Below, piece after piece: positions 28,779 to 37,529 of a stretch of DNA of 64,000 nt. This stretch comes from CAVRQM01 sp963838805 (GTDB taxonomy: Bacteria; Pseudomonadota; Alphaproteobacteria; Acetobacterales; Acetobacteraceae). The stretch covers positions 186,001 to 250,000 of the forward strand of contig CAWISK010000004.1 of NCBI GenBank assembly GCA_963838805.1, read 5' to 3'. Each line of letters begins with the position of its first letter. Position 1 is the first letter of the stretch. The notes below the pieces were generated by a model. It ran no database searches. It was not told the DNA's origin and was given only the letters and a program-made list of their open reading frames with translations. A program made the position numbers and the translations under genes.

Positions 28779-30455
28779 GTGGCAAACTGCAAGAACCGAG
28801 CCCTTCGACGTCAGGCGCTGTATGGCGTGGGCGTCCTGGCCCTCGCCTGCGCTGCCGGAGCCGCCGCCCAGGCGCAGACAACGCTTGGTCCGCTCGTCAG
28901 GGTGACAGGGCGCAGCATCTTCATCAGATGTACCGCGGACAAGGTCAGCACGCAGCCCGGAATCAACTATCTCAACACGACAGTCGAGCCCAACCTCGCC
29001 ATCAATCCGGCCGACACCTCCAACCTGCTGATCGCGGTCCAGCAGGACCGCTGGAACAACGGGGGCGCCCGCGGCCTGCGCGGCGATGTCAGCATGGATG
29101 GCGGGACCAGCTTCACGCCCAGCAGCACGCCGGGTGTGACGCAGTGTCAGCACGGTCCCTGGCCCCGCTCGTCCGATCCGTGGGTCTCGTTCTCGCCCAA
29201 TGGGGCGTCCTACCAATCGGCGTTGGTGGTCAAGGAATCGCCGAACCCCAACGTTCTGGCGGCAGCGAGCGGGCAGGTCGTCAGCCGCTCGACCGATGGC
29301 GGCCTGACCTGGGGGGCACCCACCACGCTGATCGCGGATTTCGACCCGAACACGCTCGACGACAAGAACTCCGTCACCGCCGATCCCACCAACTCGAACT
29401 TCGCCTATGTCGTCTGGGACCGCCTGACGCAGTTCCCCGGCGGCACGGGCGTGGCAGACGAGGGCGGCGGCGGGTCGGGCAACCAGAACAGCCTGCTGTC
29501 CGGCGGCAAGGACGGCTATGCCATCGCCCATGCGATCCTGAACCACGCACGCGCGATGGCGGCCGGAACCGCCAAGCCCCATTCCAAGACCCTGGTCATC
29601 GGGCCGACCTATCTCGCGCGCACGACCAATGGCGGCACGAGTTGGTCGCTGCCGACGATCATCTGGAATCCCGGCTCCAACTCCCAGACCATCGGCAATC
29701 AGGTGGTGGCGGAGCCCGGCGGCGCCCTGCGCGACTTCTTCACCGAATTGCAGGACAACACCGCCGGCCAGCCGTCGCGCATCGGCTCGGTGCGCTCGAC
29801 CGATCGCGGTACCACCTGGAGCCGGCCGGATTACGCGCAGAGCGTGGTCAACACGAAAGCGGTCACGCCCAATCTGGGGCAGCCAATCCGTTCGGCGGAC
29901 GTGCTGTTCTCGGTTGCGGTGGATGAAACCAACAACATCACCTATTTGGTATGGGAGGACAGCCGGTTCAGCGGCGTCAACGAGACCGCCTTCGCCTGGT
30001 CGCCGGATGGCGGATTCCAGTGGACGGCACCGGTGCGGATCAATCAGACGCCGCGCAACCCCACCAACCCGCTGTTCCAGCAGGCGCTGATTCCCACGGT
30101 TGCGGTGGCGGGCGACGGAACCGTGGTCGTCAGCTACTACGATTTCCGCAACGACATCCCGGGGGAAGTGTTCGACAACACGGATTTCTGGGCGATTTCG
30201 TGCAACACCCTCACCTCGCCCGACAACTGCCTGAGCAATGCCGACTGGACTGCGAACGAACAGCGGCTCACCAACAAATCGTTCAACTTCAACAACGCGC
30301 CGCTGACCACTTCGGGTCGCTTCGTGGGTGACTACATGTCGATGAAATCGGTGGGCCAGACCGTCTTTGCGGTGTTCGGGCAGGCAACCGCACCGAACCT
30401 GACCGCGACCTTCCTGCGCGCGATCAACCTGCCAACCGTCACCGCGACCAAATAG
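28779..30455 (+). CDS. exported BNR/sialidase-like beta-propeller protein
   Basis: 558-aa exported protein. The GTG at 28779 has a good ribosome site (GGGAGAGG) and opens a basic signal peptide (RRQALYGVGVLALACAAG, cleavage near AAAQA). The rest contains repeated BNR/Asp-box-like motifs S.DGG..W (VSMDGGTSFTP, STDGGLTWGAP, TNGGTSWSLP, STDRGTTWSRP, SPDGGFQWTAP), spaced as in six-bladed sialidase propellers. No set of sialidase active-site arginines is obvious, so I infer a non-enzymatic or different glycan-binding propeller. Alone on its strand segment, between the membrane transferase and a small unknown gene. Confidence 0.82.
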   Translation: MANCKNRALRRQALYGVGVLALACAAGAAAQAQTTLGPLVRVTGRSIFIRCTADKVSTQPGINYLNTTVEPNLAINPADTSNLLIAVQQDRWNNGGARGLRGDVSMDGGTSFTPSSTPGVTQCQHGPWPRSSDPWVSFSPNGASYQSALVVKESPNPNVLAAASGQVVSRSTDGGLTWGAPTTLIADFDPNTLDDKNSVTADPTNSNFAYVVWDRLTQFPGGTGVADEGGGGSGNQNSLLSGGKDGYAIAHAILNHARAMAAGTAKPHSKTLVIGPTYLARTTNGGTSWSLPTIIWNPGSNSQTIGNQVVAEPGGALRDFFTELQDNTAGQPSRIGSVRSTDRGTTWSRPDYAQSVVNTKAVTPNLGQPIRSADVLFSVAVDETNNITYLVWEDSRFSGVNETAFAWSPDGGFQWTAPVRINQTPRNPTNPLFQQALIPTVAVAGDGTVVVSYYDFRNDIPGEVFDNTDFWAISCNTLTSPDNCLSNADWTANEQRLTNKSFNFNNAPLTTSGRFVGDYMSMKSVGQTVFAVFGQATAPNLTATFLRAINLPTVTATK

Positions 30456-30538
30456 CGCGCGACGAGCCAGCGGGCGGCGGAGCGATCCGCCGCCCGCCTT
30501 GCGCGCCCGCGGCTGTCGCTGCCGTGATACAAGCCGGC

Positions 30539-30814
30539 ATGGAGCTTTCGGACAGGCTGCTGCTGACCGCCCTGCGCTACAGGATCGAGGGAACGGATCG
30601 CGACGCGGGGATGACGCGATTGCGTGCCGTGCTTGGCGACGCCGCCGACGAGGCCGCAATCGCCTCGATGCTCGCGCGGCATGTCGCGGCCGGATTGCTG
30701 CACGACCCGGTGCGGCTGGAGCCTGGTGCGCTGCAATGCCATTGGCGGCTGGAGCTTACGCCTTCCGGCTACGCCGCCATTCAGGGTCTGCTGCCACGGC
30801 CGGATGGCGGATGA
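30539..30814 (+). CDS. small protein of unknown function upstream of DUF488
   Basis: A 91-aa frame from ATG 30539 (an alternative GTG lies at 30524). Mostly helical and basic/acidic mixed (LLLTALRYRIEGTDRDAGM, AIASMLARHVAAGLL, WRLELTPSGYAAIQGLL), which could be a winged-helix-like fold. Its stop overlaps the DUF488 start (ATGA), supporting that it is real and co-translated. No family recognised. Confidence 0.6.
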   Translation: MELSDRLLLTALRYRIEGTDRDAGMTRLRAVLGDAADEAAIASMLARHVAAGLLHDPVRLEPGALQCHWRLELTPSGYAAIQGLLPRPDGG

Positions 30815-31350
30815 CACGCCGCATCCTGACCATCGGCCATTCGACGCGCACGCTGGACGAGTTCACGAGCCTGCTGCGCGAGGCGGGTGCCGATGTCGTG
30901 GCGGATGTGCGCAGCGTGCCGCGCTCACGCACGAACCCGCAATTCAACCGCGACAGCCTGCCCGAGTTTCTGGGCACAGCGGGGATCGGGTATCGGCACA
31001 TCGCGGCACTCGGCGGCCTGCGCGGACACCCGCGCGGCGCCCCACCCTCGCCCAACGGCTTCTGGGAGAACGCGAGCTTCCGCAACTACGCCGACTACGC
31101 GACGACCGCGCCGTTCCGTGAGGGTCTGGCCGAATTGCGCGAATTCGCCGGGCACCACACGCCCGCCATCATGTGCGCCGAGGCGGTGTGGTGGCGCTGC
31201 CACCGGCGCATCATCGCCGACTATCTGCTGCTTGCGGGCGAGGCGGTGCTGCACATCCTGGGGCCGGGGCATGTCGAACCGGCACACATGACCGATGCGG
31301 CTCGGCCGCAGCCGGACGGCACGCTGCTGTACCCCCCGCCCGACGCATGA
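30811..31350 (+). CDS. DUF488 family protein
   Basis: 179-aa DUF488 protein: starts RRILTIGHSTRTLDEF, then the family signature VVADVRSVPRSRTNPQFN, GIGYRHIAALGGLRG and the C-terminal cysteine motif IMCAEAVWWRCHRRIIADYL. Function is not established; the two conserved cysteines near residues 125-133 may bind metal. It overlaps both neighbours by 4 bases, giving a compact three-gene operon with the RluA-type gene. Confidence 0.93.
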   Translation: MTRRILTIGHSTRTLDEFTSLLREAGADVVADVRSVPRSRTNPQFNRDSLPEFLGTAGIGYRHIAALGGLRGHPRGAPPSPNGFWENASFRNYADYATTAPFREGLAELREFAGHHTPAIMCAEAVWWRCHRRIIADYLLLAGEAVLHILGPGHVEPAHMTDAARPQPDGTLLYPPPDA

Positions 31351-32006
31351 TCCCGCCGCCGATCCTGTTCGCCGATTCCCGTTTCGTGGTGCTGGACAAG
31401 CCCGCCGGCCTGCCCTCGCACGCGGGGCGCGGCGGCGGGGCGAGCGCCGAGGACTGGTTTGCCGCGCTGTCGCGGCGCCGCCAGGGACCGTGGCTCGTGC
31501 ATCGGCTGGACCGCGACACCGCCGGCTGTCTGCTGGTGGCCCTGCGCCGCGGGGCGCTGACCGAGGCGCAGGCGGCGTTCGCGCAGGGGCGGGTGCGCAA
31601 GACGTATTGGGCGGCGGTGCGCGGCCGGCCGCCCGAGGATGCCGGAACGATCGACCTGCCGTTGCGCAAGGTGAGTCACCAGGGCGGCTGGCGCATGGCA
31701 GGCGGTGCGGGGGGACAGCAGGCGGTGACGGATTGGCGCGTGCTGGGGACCGAACCGAACCTGACCTGGCTGGAACTGCATCCGCGCACCGGGCGCACGC
31801 ATCAGGTGCGGGCGCATTGCGCGTCCCTCGGCTGCCCGGTGCTGGGCGATCCGGTGTATGGCGATGGCCGGGGGACATTGCATCTGCTGGCGCGGGCGAT
31901 CGCCGTCCCCGTCGATCCGCCGGTGGCAGCGGAGGCTCCGGTCCCGGCGCATATGCTGGAGGCAATGACGCGATTGGGACTGCGGACGCCCAGGAGGAGC
32001 GCCTGA
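31347..32006 (+). CDS. RluA-family pseudouridine synthase
   Basis: Converts a uridine of rRNA or tRNA to pseudouridine. The 219 residues have the RluA catalytic motif LVHRLDRDTAGCLLVA (catalytic Asp in HRLDRD), RVRKTYWAAVRG, then LHPRTGRTHQVRAHCASLGCPVLGDPVYG. No S4 domain precedes it. Length suits the short TruC/RluA-like subgroup; the RNA target is unknown. Its stop overlaps the proposed CTG start of the VOC gene. Confidence 0.93.
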   Translation: MIPPPILFADSRFVVLDKPAGLPSHAGRGGGASAEDWFAALSRRRQGPWLVHRLDRDTAGCLLVALRRGALTEAQAAFAQGRVRKTYWAAVRGRPPEDAGTIDLPLRKVSHQGGWRMAGGAGGQQAVTDWRVLGTEPNLTWLELHPRTGRTHQVRAHCASLGCPVLGDPVYGDGRGTLHLLARAIAVPVDPPVAAEAPVPAHMLEAMTRLGLRTPRRSA

Positions 32007-32383
32007 TTACCCGCATCGACCATTTTGTGCTGACGGTTCGCTCGCTTGAGGCGACCTGCACGTTCTACGAGCGCGTTCTTGGGTTCCGACGCATCGACAC
32101 CGCGAACGGGCCGACAGCTCTCGCCTTCGGCCAGCACAAGATCAACGTCCACGAATGGGGGCGCAGCTTCGAGCCGAAGGCAGACGCTCCGACCCCGGGC
32201 GCGGGTGATTTCTGTCTGGTGACTGATCGAGGGCTTGCGGAACTCCGCTCTCATCTGGAGACGTGCGGTGTCGCGATCGAGCTTGGTCCGGTCAGGCGGA
32301 GCGGCGCGCTCGGTGCCATGACATCGCTCTATTTCCGCGACCCCGACGGCAATCTCGTCGAAGTCAGCCGATACGATCCATAG
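32003..32383 (+). CDS. VOC (glyoxalase/dioxygenase superfamily) protein, apparent CTG start
   Basis: 126-aa single-unit VOC protein of the bleomycin-resistance type: ITRIDHFVLTVRSLEATCTFYERVLGF, FGQHKINVHE, GDFCLVTDRGL and SLYFRDPDGNLVEVSRYD. The metal ligands (His in IDHF, Glu in LVEV) are present. No ATG, GTG or TTG fits; the family start aligns with CTG at 32003, which overlaps the previous stop (CTGA) and has a strong AGGAGG at 31992-31997, 5 bases upstream. A start-codon substitution in the sequence is the alternative. Confidence 0.85.
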   Translation: MITRIDHFVLTVRSLEATCTFYERVLGFRRIDTANGPTALAFGQHKINVHEWGRSFEPKADAPTPGAGDFCLVTDRGLAELRSHLETCGVAIELGPVRRSGALGAMTSLYFRDPDGNLVEVSRYDP

Positions 32384-32405
32384 TCAGCCGCGGCGCGGCC
32401 AGGCC

Positions 32406-33029
32406 TCAATCCGTTCGCCCGAACTGCCGCAGGTCCAGCCGGGTATAGCCGGACGGGATCGTGAACAGCGATGCGGGTTGCGGCGCGTAGGCGATGCTGA
32501 GCGCCACGAACTCGCCGTGGCGGCCATCCACGTCGCCGGTACCGCGCAGGGCGACCCCGTCCTCGGTCACGCAAACCGTCCCCGAGCCGCGTGCGGCCCG
32601 CACCGCCCAGATCGTGCAGGCGTAGCCCAGGACGGCGCCGCGTCCCTGCCTGGTAGCCTGCGCCTGGGACAGCGTGAGAGCCGCGACATCGCGGGCGCGC
32701 ATCGGCAGAACCAGCGCGGTGTGCAGTGCCGCATCGACGATATCCGCCCGGCGTGCGGACAGATCCACGATGGCGACCTCCGGCCGGTCATCCGCCTGCA
32801 CCCGCAATCGTTGGCCGGAGGCATCCCAGGCAAGCCGCAAGACCGCCGCGCCCTCGCCCGCCGGAGCCAGGCCGGGGATGCCCGCAGCCGCACCGCTCAC
32901 TTGGTAAGCTGCCCGCACATCGCGCGACGGCAGCACCCGCATCGGCGCGTCCGCGACGGCGGGAGGGATCAGAACCACGCCGCCCAGAAGCACGACGACG
33001 CTCCTGGACAGTCCGGGAGCGGCGGCCAC
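32406..33029 (-). CDS. exported protein of unknown function
   Basis: 207 aa with a signal peptide (SRSVVVLLGGVVLIPPAVA, cleavage after VADA). The mature part has paired beta strands (AAVLRLAWDASGQRLRVQ, PEVAIVDLSARRADIVDAAL) and one cysteine pair (YACTIWAV, GTVCVTEDG) placed as a likely disulfide. A DUF4412-like outer-membrane-carrier fold is possible but I cannot confirm it. Start GTG 33029 gives a complete signal peptide. Confidence 0.6.
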   Translation of the reverse strand: MAAAPGLSRSVVVLLGGVVLIPPAVADAPMRVLPSRDVRAAYQVSGAAAGIPGLAPAGEGAAVLRLAWDASGQRLRVQADDRPEVAIVDLSARRADIVDAALHTALVLPMRARDVAALTLSQAQATRQGRGAVLGYACTIWAVRAARGSGTVCVTEDGVALRGTGDVDGRHGEFVALSIAYAPQPASLFTIPSGYTRLDLRQFGRTD

Positions 33030-33076
33030 GATCTGCCGCGCGCCGCCCGCCCCGGCTGCTGATGCTCAGGCTGGCC

Positions 33077-33280
33077 TCAGGATGGCTGCTGCGGTGCGGG
33101 CGGCAGGTTTGCCGGGGTGTGGCCCGGGACCACGCAGGTTGGGCAGTTGGCGGGCGCCGGCGGCTGTGCCGCGGCCGTGGTCGATTGCGGTGTCACTGAA
33201 CTGGTCTGCGTCCAGGGGCAGGCGAAAGCGGGCGATGCGAGGATCGTAAGAAGAACAGTCGCGGCCAGGACACGGATCAT
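33077..33280 (-). CDS. small exported Pro/Gln-rich protein
   Basis: 67 aa. ATG 33280 is preceded by AGGAGG (complement of 33287-33292) at ideal spacing. A signal peptide MIRVLAATVLLTILASPAFA is followed by a 45-residue Thr/Pro/Ala/Gln tail with three cysteines (ACPW, NCPTCVV). A CPTC motif could bind metal or form disulfides. Function is unknown. Confidence 0.65.
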   Translation of the reverse strand: MIRVLAATVLLTILASPAFACPWTQTSSVTPQSTTAAAQPPAPANCPTCVVPGHTPANLPPAPQQPS

Positions 33281-33401
33281 GGTGCGTCCTCCTGATGGAT
33301 CGGCGTGCATCGTAGCCTCGCGGAACCTCGGTTCCGCCGGCCCATGATCGCGCCGATCGGGGATGCGACGCAAGCGCGGTTACAGAGGCGATGCAAGCAC
33401 A

Positions 33402-33780
33402 CCGGGCAATCAGGAAATCACCCCCCGGCCTTCGAAAAATGGCGTCGGGCATTCTGGGACAATCTGGGGGCCACCACACCCACCGCGGCACCCGCGATGG
33501 TGAACTGGCTGTATTTTCCGCGCAGGCCGATCGTGTGGCTGTCCGGCACCGGCTGGTCCATCCAATCCGCGATCGGGCCCTGCGTGCGCGGATCGACGCA
33601 CGACAACAGCATGGCCCTGTATTCACCGGACGATTGTGCGCGACCGGAAACGGGGGCCAGCGCCAGCGCCGTGCCCGCTGCAGCAGCGAAGCGTAGAAAC
33701 CCGCGACGGGCGAGGCCGTCACGGACCATATCGCCGCACGCAAGGCACCCGCACGCGCCGTCGGAACCCAAACCCGCCAT
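33402..33780 (-). pseudogene. truncated Tat-exported carbonic-anhydrase-like protein
   Basis: From ATG 33780 an N-terminal CGCLACGDM motif and a twin-arginine signal (LARRGFLRFAAAAGTALAL) precede GEYRAMLLSCVDPRTQGPIADWM and FTIAGAAVGVVAP, which resemble the start of beta-carbonic-anhydrase-like proteins (Cys-x-Asp-x-Arg zinc site). After GVVAP the frame ends within 15 codons, and in an adjacent frame only a short stretch (PTPFFEGRG) still fits. The second half, with the His/Cys zinc ligands, is missing. I infer a remnant. Distance to the neighbouring sugar transporter start is about 200 bases. Confidence 0.55.
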
Positions 33781-33975
33781 ATCCTGCCCCCGCCAATCGC
33801 TCCGGCCCGCCAGGGTGGGGTGGGTTGCTTCGCCTCAGTATCGTTGACATGAGGCCGCCCCGGCAACGGGAAACTCCTCCGGCGAGCGCCGACGACATTC
33901 TATTGACGGACGCATCCCCCGCTGCGACCGTGCCGGTCCCGTCCAAGCAACAAGCAAGAACCGAGAGGACACACT

Positions 33976-34926
33976 ATGCTCCGCAGGACCCTGCTGCTCG
34001 GGACCGCCGCAACGGCGGCCCTCGCGACCATGCGGCTCGCCCATGCCCAGAAGCCGCTTACCGTCATGACCTCGCTACCCAGCCTCTCCTTCCCGTTCTT
34101 CGTGCATATGCAAAACGAGCTGAAGGCCGAGGCCGAAAAGCTGGGCGGCATCACGCTGGTCAATACCGACGGCCAGAACAGCGCCACCAAGCAGACCGGC
34201 GATGTCGAAGCCGGGATTACCAAGGGCGTCAGCGCCATCGTCATCAGCCCGCTCGACGTCAACGCCCTCGCCCCCGCGGTGCAGGAGGCGGTCTCGGCCA
34301 AGGTGCCCGTCGTCACCATCGACCGTCGCATCAACGGCGTGACCGGCGTGCTGGCGCATGTCGGCGCCGACAACGTCAAGGGTGGCGAGGCGCAGGGTGA
34401 GGCGATCGTGGCCGCCTTCCCCAACGGCGCGCGCGTGTTCCATCTCCAGGGCCAGCCCGGCGCGGGGCCGGCCATCGACCGCAACAAGGGGCTGCATTCC
34501 GTCCTCGACAAACACGCGGACAAGTTCAAATTCGTGTTCCAGCAGACCGCCAATTTCGCGCGCGATCAGGCGCTGTCCGTCACCGAATCCGGCCTGGCCG
34601 GCCTGTCGCAGCCGCCGGAGGTGATCGTGTGCGCCAATGACGACATGGCGCTGGGTGCGTTGGAGGCGGTGAAGGCGCGCAATCTCACGGGCATCAAGAT
34701 CTACGGCTTCGACGCGCTGCCCGAGGCGCTGGCGCGGGTGAAGGACGGCAGCCTGGCCGGCACCGTGGAGCAGTTTCCCGGCCAGCAGAGCCGTATCGCC
34801 ATGGACATTGCGGTGGCGTATGCGCGCGACGGGAAGGAGCCGGAGAAGAAGCTGGTGCTGCTGACGCCCATCGTCATCACCAAGGAGAATCTCGACAAGG
34901 CCGAGCGCCTCTCCGAGATGCCGTGA
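33976..34926 (+). CDS. sugar ABC transporter periplasmic binding protein (RbsB-like)
   Basis: Periplasmic sugar-binding component of an importer. The 316 residues start with a signal peptide (MLRRTLLLGTAATAALATMRLAHA, with a twin-arginine-like RR) and show the class I fold of periplasmic binding proteins: GVSAIVISPLDVNAL, VPVVTIDRRINGV, VGADNVKGGEAQGEAI, VIVCANDDMALGALEAV and IKIYGFDALPEALA. Similar to ribose/xylose/inositol-type proteins; substrate not decidable. The ATPase and permease follow directly. A ribosome site GAGAGGA precedes the ATG. Confidence 0.93.
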   Translation: MLRRTLLLGTAATAALATMRLAHAQKPLTVMTSLPSLSFPFFVHMQNELKAEAEKLGGITLVNTDGQNSATKQTGDVEAGITKGVSAIVISPLDVNALAPAVQEAVSAKVPVVTIDRRINGVTGVLAHVGADNVKGGEAQGEAIVAAFPNGARVFHLQGQPGAGPAIDRNKGLHSVLDKHADKFKFVFQQTANFARDQALSVTESGLAGLSQPPEVIVCANDDMALGALEAVKARNLTGIKIYGFDALPEALARVKDGSLAGTVEQFPGQQSRIAMDIAVAYARDGKEPEKKLVLLTPIVITKENLDKAERLSEMP

Positions 34927-34968
34927 CCGCAGCCGCTCGTTGCACCCCCTCTCGCCGCGGGAGGGGAT

Positions 34969-36480
34969 CTGCTTCGCCTCGAAGGGATCACCAAGCACTT
35001 CCCGGGCGTGCAGGCGCTGTCCGACGTGTCGCTCGACGTGCGCCAAGGCGAGGTTCTGGGCCTGCTCGGCGAGAACGGGGCCGGCAAATCCACGCTGCTG
35101 AAGATCGTGTCCGGCGCGCAGCACCAGGACAGCGGGACAATCCTGTGGCAGAACGAGCCGGTGCGGCTGGCGACGCCGCACCATGCGCAGCGCCGCGGCA
35201 TCGTCACCATCTACCAGGAGTTCACGCTCGTCCCCGATTTGTCGATCGCCGAGAACGTGTTCATCGGCCGCGAACCGCTGCGCGGCGGGCTGATCGACTG
35301 GCCGAGGCTGCGCCGCGACACGGCGGCGATCACGCGGCGGATCGGCCTCGATCTCGATCCCATGACCAGTGTGCGCGACCTTTCCGTGGCCGAGCAGCAG
35401 ATGGTCGAGATCGCGCGCGCGCTGTCGATGCAAAGCCGGCTCATCATCATGGACGAGCCGACTTCGGCGCTGTCGGAAACCGAAGTCGAGCGCCTGCTCG
35501 GCATCATGGACCGGCTGCGCGCCGATGGGCTGGGGGTGATCTTCGTCACCCACCGCCTGTCCGAGGCCATGCGCATCTGCGATCGCGTGACCGTGCTCCG
35601 CGATGGCCGTCTGGTCGGCACCCGCAATGTGGCGACCCTGGACATGGACGATCTGATCCGCATGATGGTTGGCCGCTCCGCCGAGCAACTGTATCGGCGG
35701 CCGGCCACGCGCCACGCGCCGGGCGCGATACGGCTGCGCGTGCGCGGCCTGAGCACCGAGGGCGTGGCTGCGCACGGCACCACACTTCGCGGCGTCGACC
35801 TCGAAGTGCGCGCGGGCGAGATCCTGGGCATTGCCGGCCTGGTCGGCGCGGGGCGTACCGAGTTCTCGCGCGCGATCTTCGGCGCCGATCCGCGCGCGGC
35901 GGGGCAGATCGAGCTGGACGGAAGACCGCTTGCGATCCGCAACCCGCGCGACGCGATCCGTGCCGGCATCGGGCTGGTGCCGGAGGACCGCAAGCTGCAA
36001 GCCCTGTTCCTCAGCCAGGCGGTGCGGCACAATTTCTCCATCGCCTCACTCTCGCAGTTTCTCGCCCTGCGGATTTTCGTGCGCGAGCGCGCCGAGGCGG
36101 CGGCGCTCGAGCAGTACCGCCGGGCGCTCAAGATCCGCATGAGCAGCGGCGAGCAGACTGTGGTCAATCTCTCCGGCGGCAATCAGCAGAAAGTGGTGCT
36201 CGCGCGCTGGCTGGCGCTGAAGCCGAAAGTGCTGATCGTGGACGAGCCGACGCGCGGCGTCGATATCGCCGCCAAGGCCGAGGTGCATGAACTGCTCGAC
36301 GAACTCGCCGGCAGCGGCATCGCGGTCGTCGCCATCTCCTCGGAATTGCCGGAGGTGCTGGCGATCAGCGACCGTATCGTGACGATGCGCGAGGGGCGCG
36401 TGACCGGCGAAATGCCGGCCAGCCAGGCCACGCAGGAGCGACTGATGACGATGATGACCCTGGAACGGGAGGCCGCGTGA
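34969..36480 (+). CDS. sugar ABC transporter ATPase, two ABC domains (RbsA/MglA-like)
   Basis: Double ATPase of the CUT2 class. The first domain has Walker A GLLGENGAGKSTLL, signature LSVAEQQMVEIARAL and Walker B LIIMDEPTSAL; the second has AGLVGAGRTEF (degenerate Walker A, as usual for the C-terminal domain), NLSGGNQQKVVLARWL and VLIVDEPTRGVD. The conserved region begins LLRLEGITKHFPGVQAL, but no ATG, GTG or TTG precedes it in frame. CTG 34969 after GGAGGGG is one choice. The other is GTG 34923, which overlaps the binding-protein stop, with one extra G near 34962-34965. Function as importer ATPase is secure. Confidence 0.92.
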   Translation: MLRLEGITKHFPGVQALSDVSLDVRQGEVLGLLGENGAGKSTLLKIVSGAQHQDSGTILWQNEPVRLATPHHAQRRGIVTIYQEFTLVPDLSIAENVFIGREPLRGGLIDWPRLRRDTAAITRRIGLDLDPMTSVRDLSVAEQQMVEIARALSMQSRLIIMDEPTSALSETEVERLLGIMDRLRADGLGVIFVTHRLSEAMRICDRVTVLRDGRLVGTRNVATLDMDDLIRMMVGRSAEQLYRRPATRHAPGAIRLRVRGLSTEGVAAHGTTLRGVDLEVRAGEILGIAGLVGAGRTEFSRAIFGADPRAAGQIELDGRPLAIRNPRDAIRAGIGLVPEDRKLQALFLSQAVRHNFSIASLSQFLALRIFVRERAEAAALEQYRRALKIRMSSGEQTVVNLSGGNQQKVVLARWLALKPKVLIVDEPTRGVDIAAKAEVHELLDELAGSGIAVVAISSELPEVLAISDRIVTMREGRVTGEMPASQATQERLMTMMTLEREAA

Positions 36481-37505
36481 TGTCGCAGAGCGCAGCCGTG
36501 GCGGAGCCTCGCGCCGGCCGCCGTCTCGATCCCTCGGCGGTGCTGGGTCGCGTGGCGCCGCTGGTGTTCCTGCTGGTGCTGATGCTGATCTTCTCGGTCC
36601 TGCAGCCGCGTTTCCTGTCCGAGCTCAACCTGTTCAATGTCATGCGGCAAATCTCCATCACCGGGTTGATCGCGCTGGGGATGACCTTCGTCATCCTGAC
36701 GGGTGGCATCGATCTGTCGGTCGGATCGGTGGTGGCATTGGCAGGGCTGGTGGCGGGGGCGCTGAACAAGGGAACCTCGGCCAACAGTCTGGAGCTGGAG
36801 AACGCGGTGGCCGCGGGATACCCGGTGCTGGTCTGCGCCGCCGCCGCGGCGATGATCGGATTGCTGGCGGGACTGATCCAGGGGATTGCGATCACCACGC
36901 TGGACGTGCCGCCTTTCGTCGTGACGCTGGGGGGATTGTCGGCGTTCCGGGGCGCCGCCCTGCTGTATTCCGGCGGCGGGCCGATCAGCAGCTTCGACGA
37001 CGCCTACCGGTTCTGGGGGCAGGGCAAGCTGGGGCCGGTGCCGGTGCCGGTGCTGGTGTTCCTGGCGGCGGCGGTGCTGTGCCACATCGTGCTGCGCCAC
37101 ACCCGCTATGGCCGGCATGTGTACGCGGTGGGCGGCAATGCCGAGGCGGCGCGGCTGTCCGGGCTGAACGTCAAGGCCGTGACCTTGAGCGTCTATGTCG
37201 TGGTCGGCCTGTTCGCGGGTATTGCCGGGTTCGTGCTGTCCTCGCGCCTCAACTCGGCGGAGGCGGTGGCCGGACAGGGCTACGAGCTGACGGTGATCGC
37301 CGCCGTGGTGATCGGCGGCACCAGCCTGTTCGGCGGCATCGGCAGCGTCGCCGGCACCGTGGTCGGCGCCATCCTGATCGGCGTGCTGATCAACGGGCTG
37401 GTGCTGATGAATGTCTCGCCATACATCCAGCAGATCATCATCGGCGTGATCATCGTGCTGGCGGTGGCGTTCGATCGCTTCGTGAAGGGGCGCCGGAGGC
37501 GGTAG
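36480..37505 (+). CDS. sugar ABC transporter permease (RbsC-like)
   Basis: CUT2-type permease, 341 aa with about ten hydrophobic spans. Motifs include LFNVMRQISITGLIALGMTFVILTGGIDLSVGS, PPFVVTLGGLSAFRGAALL, YAVGGNAEAARLSGLNVKAV and the EAA-like GGTSLFGGIGSVAGTVVGA loop. Start ATG 36480 overlaps the ATPase stop (TGATG); GTG 36477 is an alternative. Completes a one-operon importer (binding protein, ATPase, permease). Confidence 0.95.
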   Translation: MSQSAAVAEPRAGRRLDPSAVLGRVAPLVFLLVLMLIFSVLQPRFLSELNLFNVMRQISITGLIALGMTFVILTGGIDLSVGSVVALAGLVAGALNKGTSANSLELENAVAAGYPVLVCAAAAAMIGLLAGLIQGIAITTLDVPPFVVTLGGLSAFRGAALLYSGGGPISSFDDAYRFWGQGKLGPVPVPVLVFLAAAVLCHIVLRHTRYGRHVYAVGGNAEAARLSGLNVKAVTLSVYVVVGLFAGIAGFVLSSRLNSAEAVAGQGYELTVIAAVVIGGTSLFGGIGSVAGTVVGAILIGVLINGLVLMNVSPYIQQIIIGVIIVLAVAFDRFVKGRRRR

Positions 37506-37529
37506 CATCCCACCCAGCGCCGGTTGGGG

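Noticed and set aside
34075..36030. 651-codon minus-strand frame across the sugar ABC genes
   Set aside because: Antisense to two conserved genes, with His/Arg/Gln composition typical of shadows.
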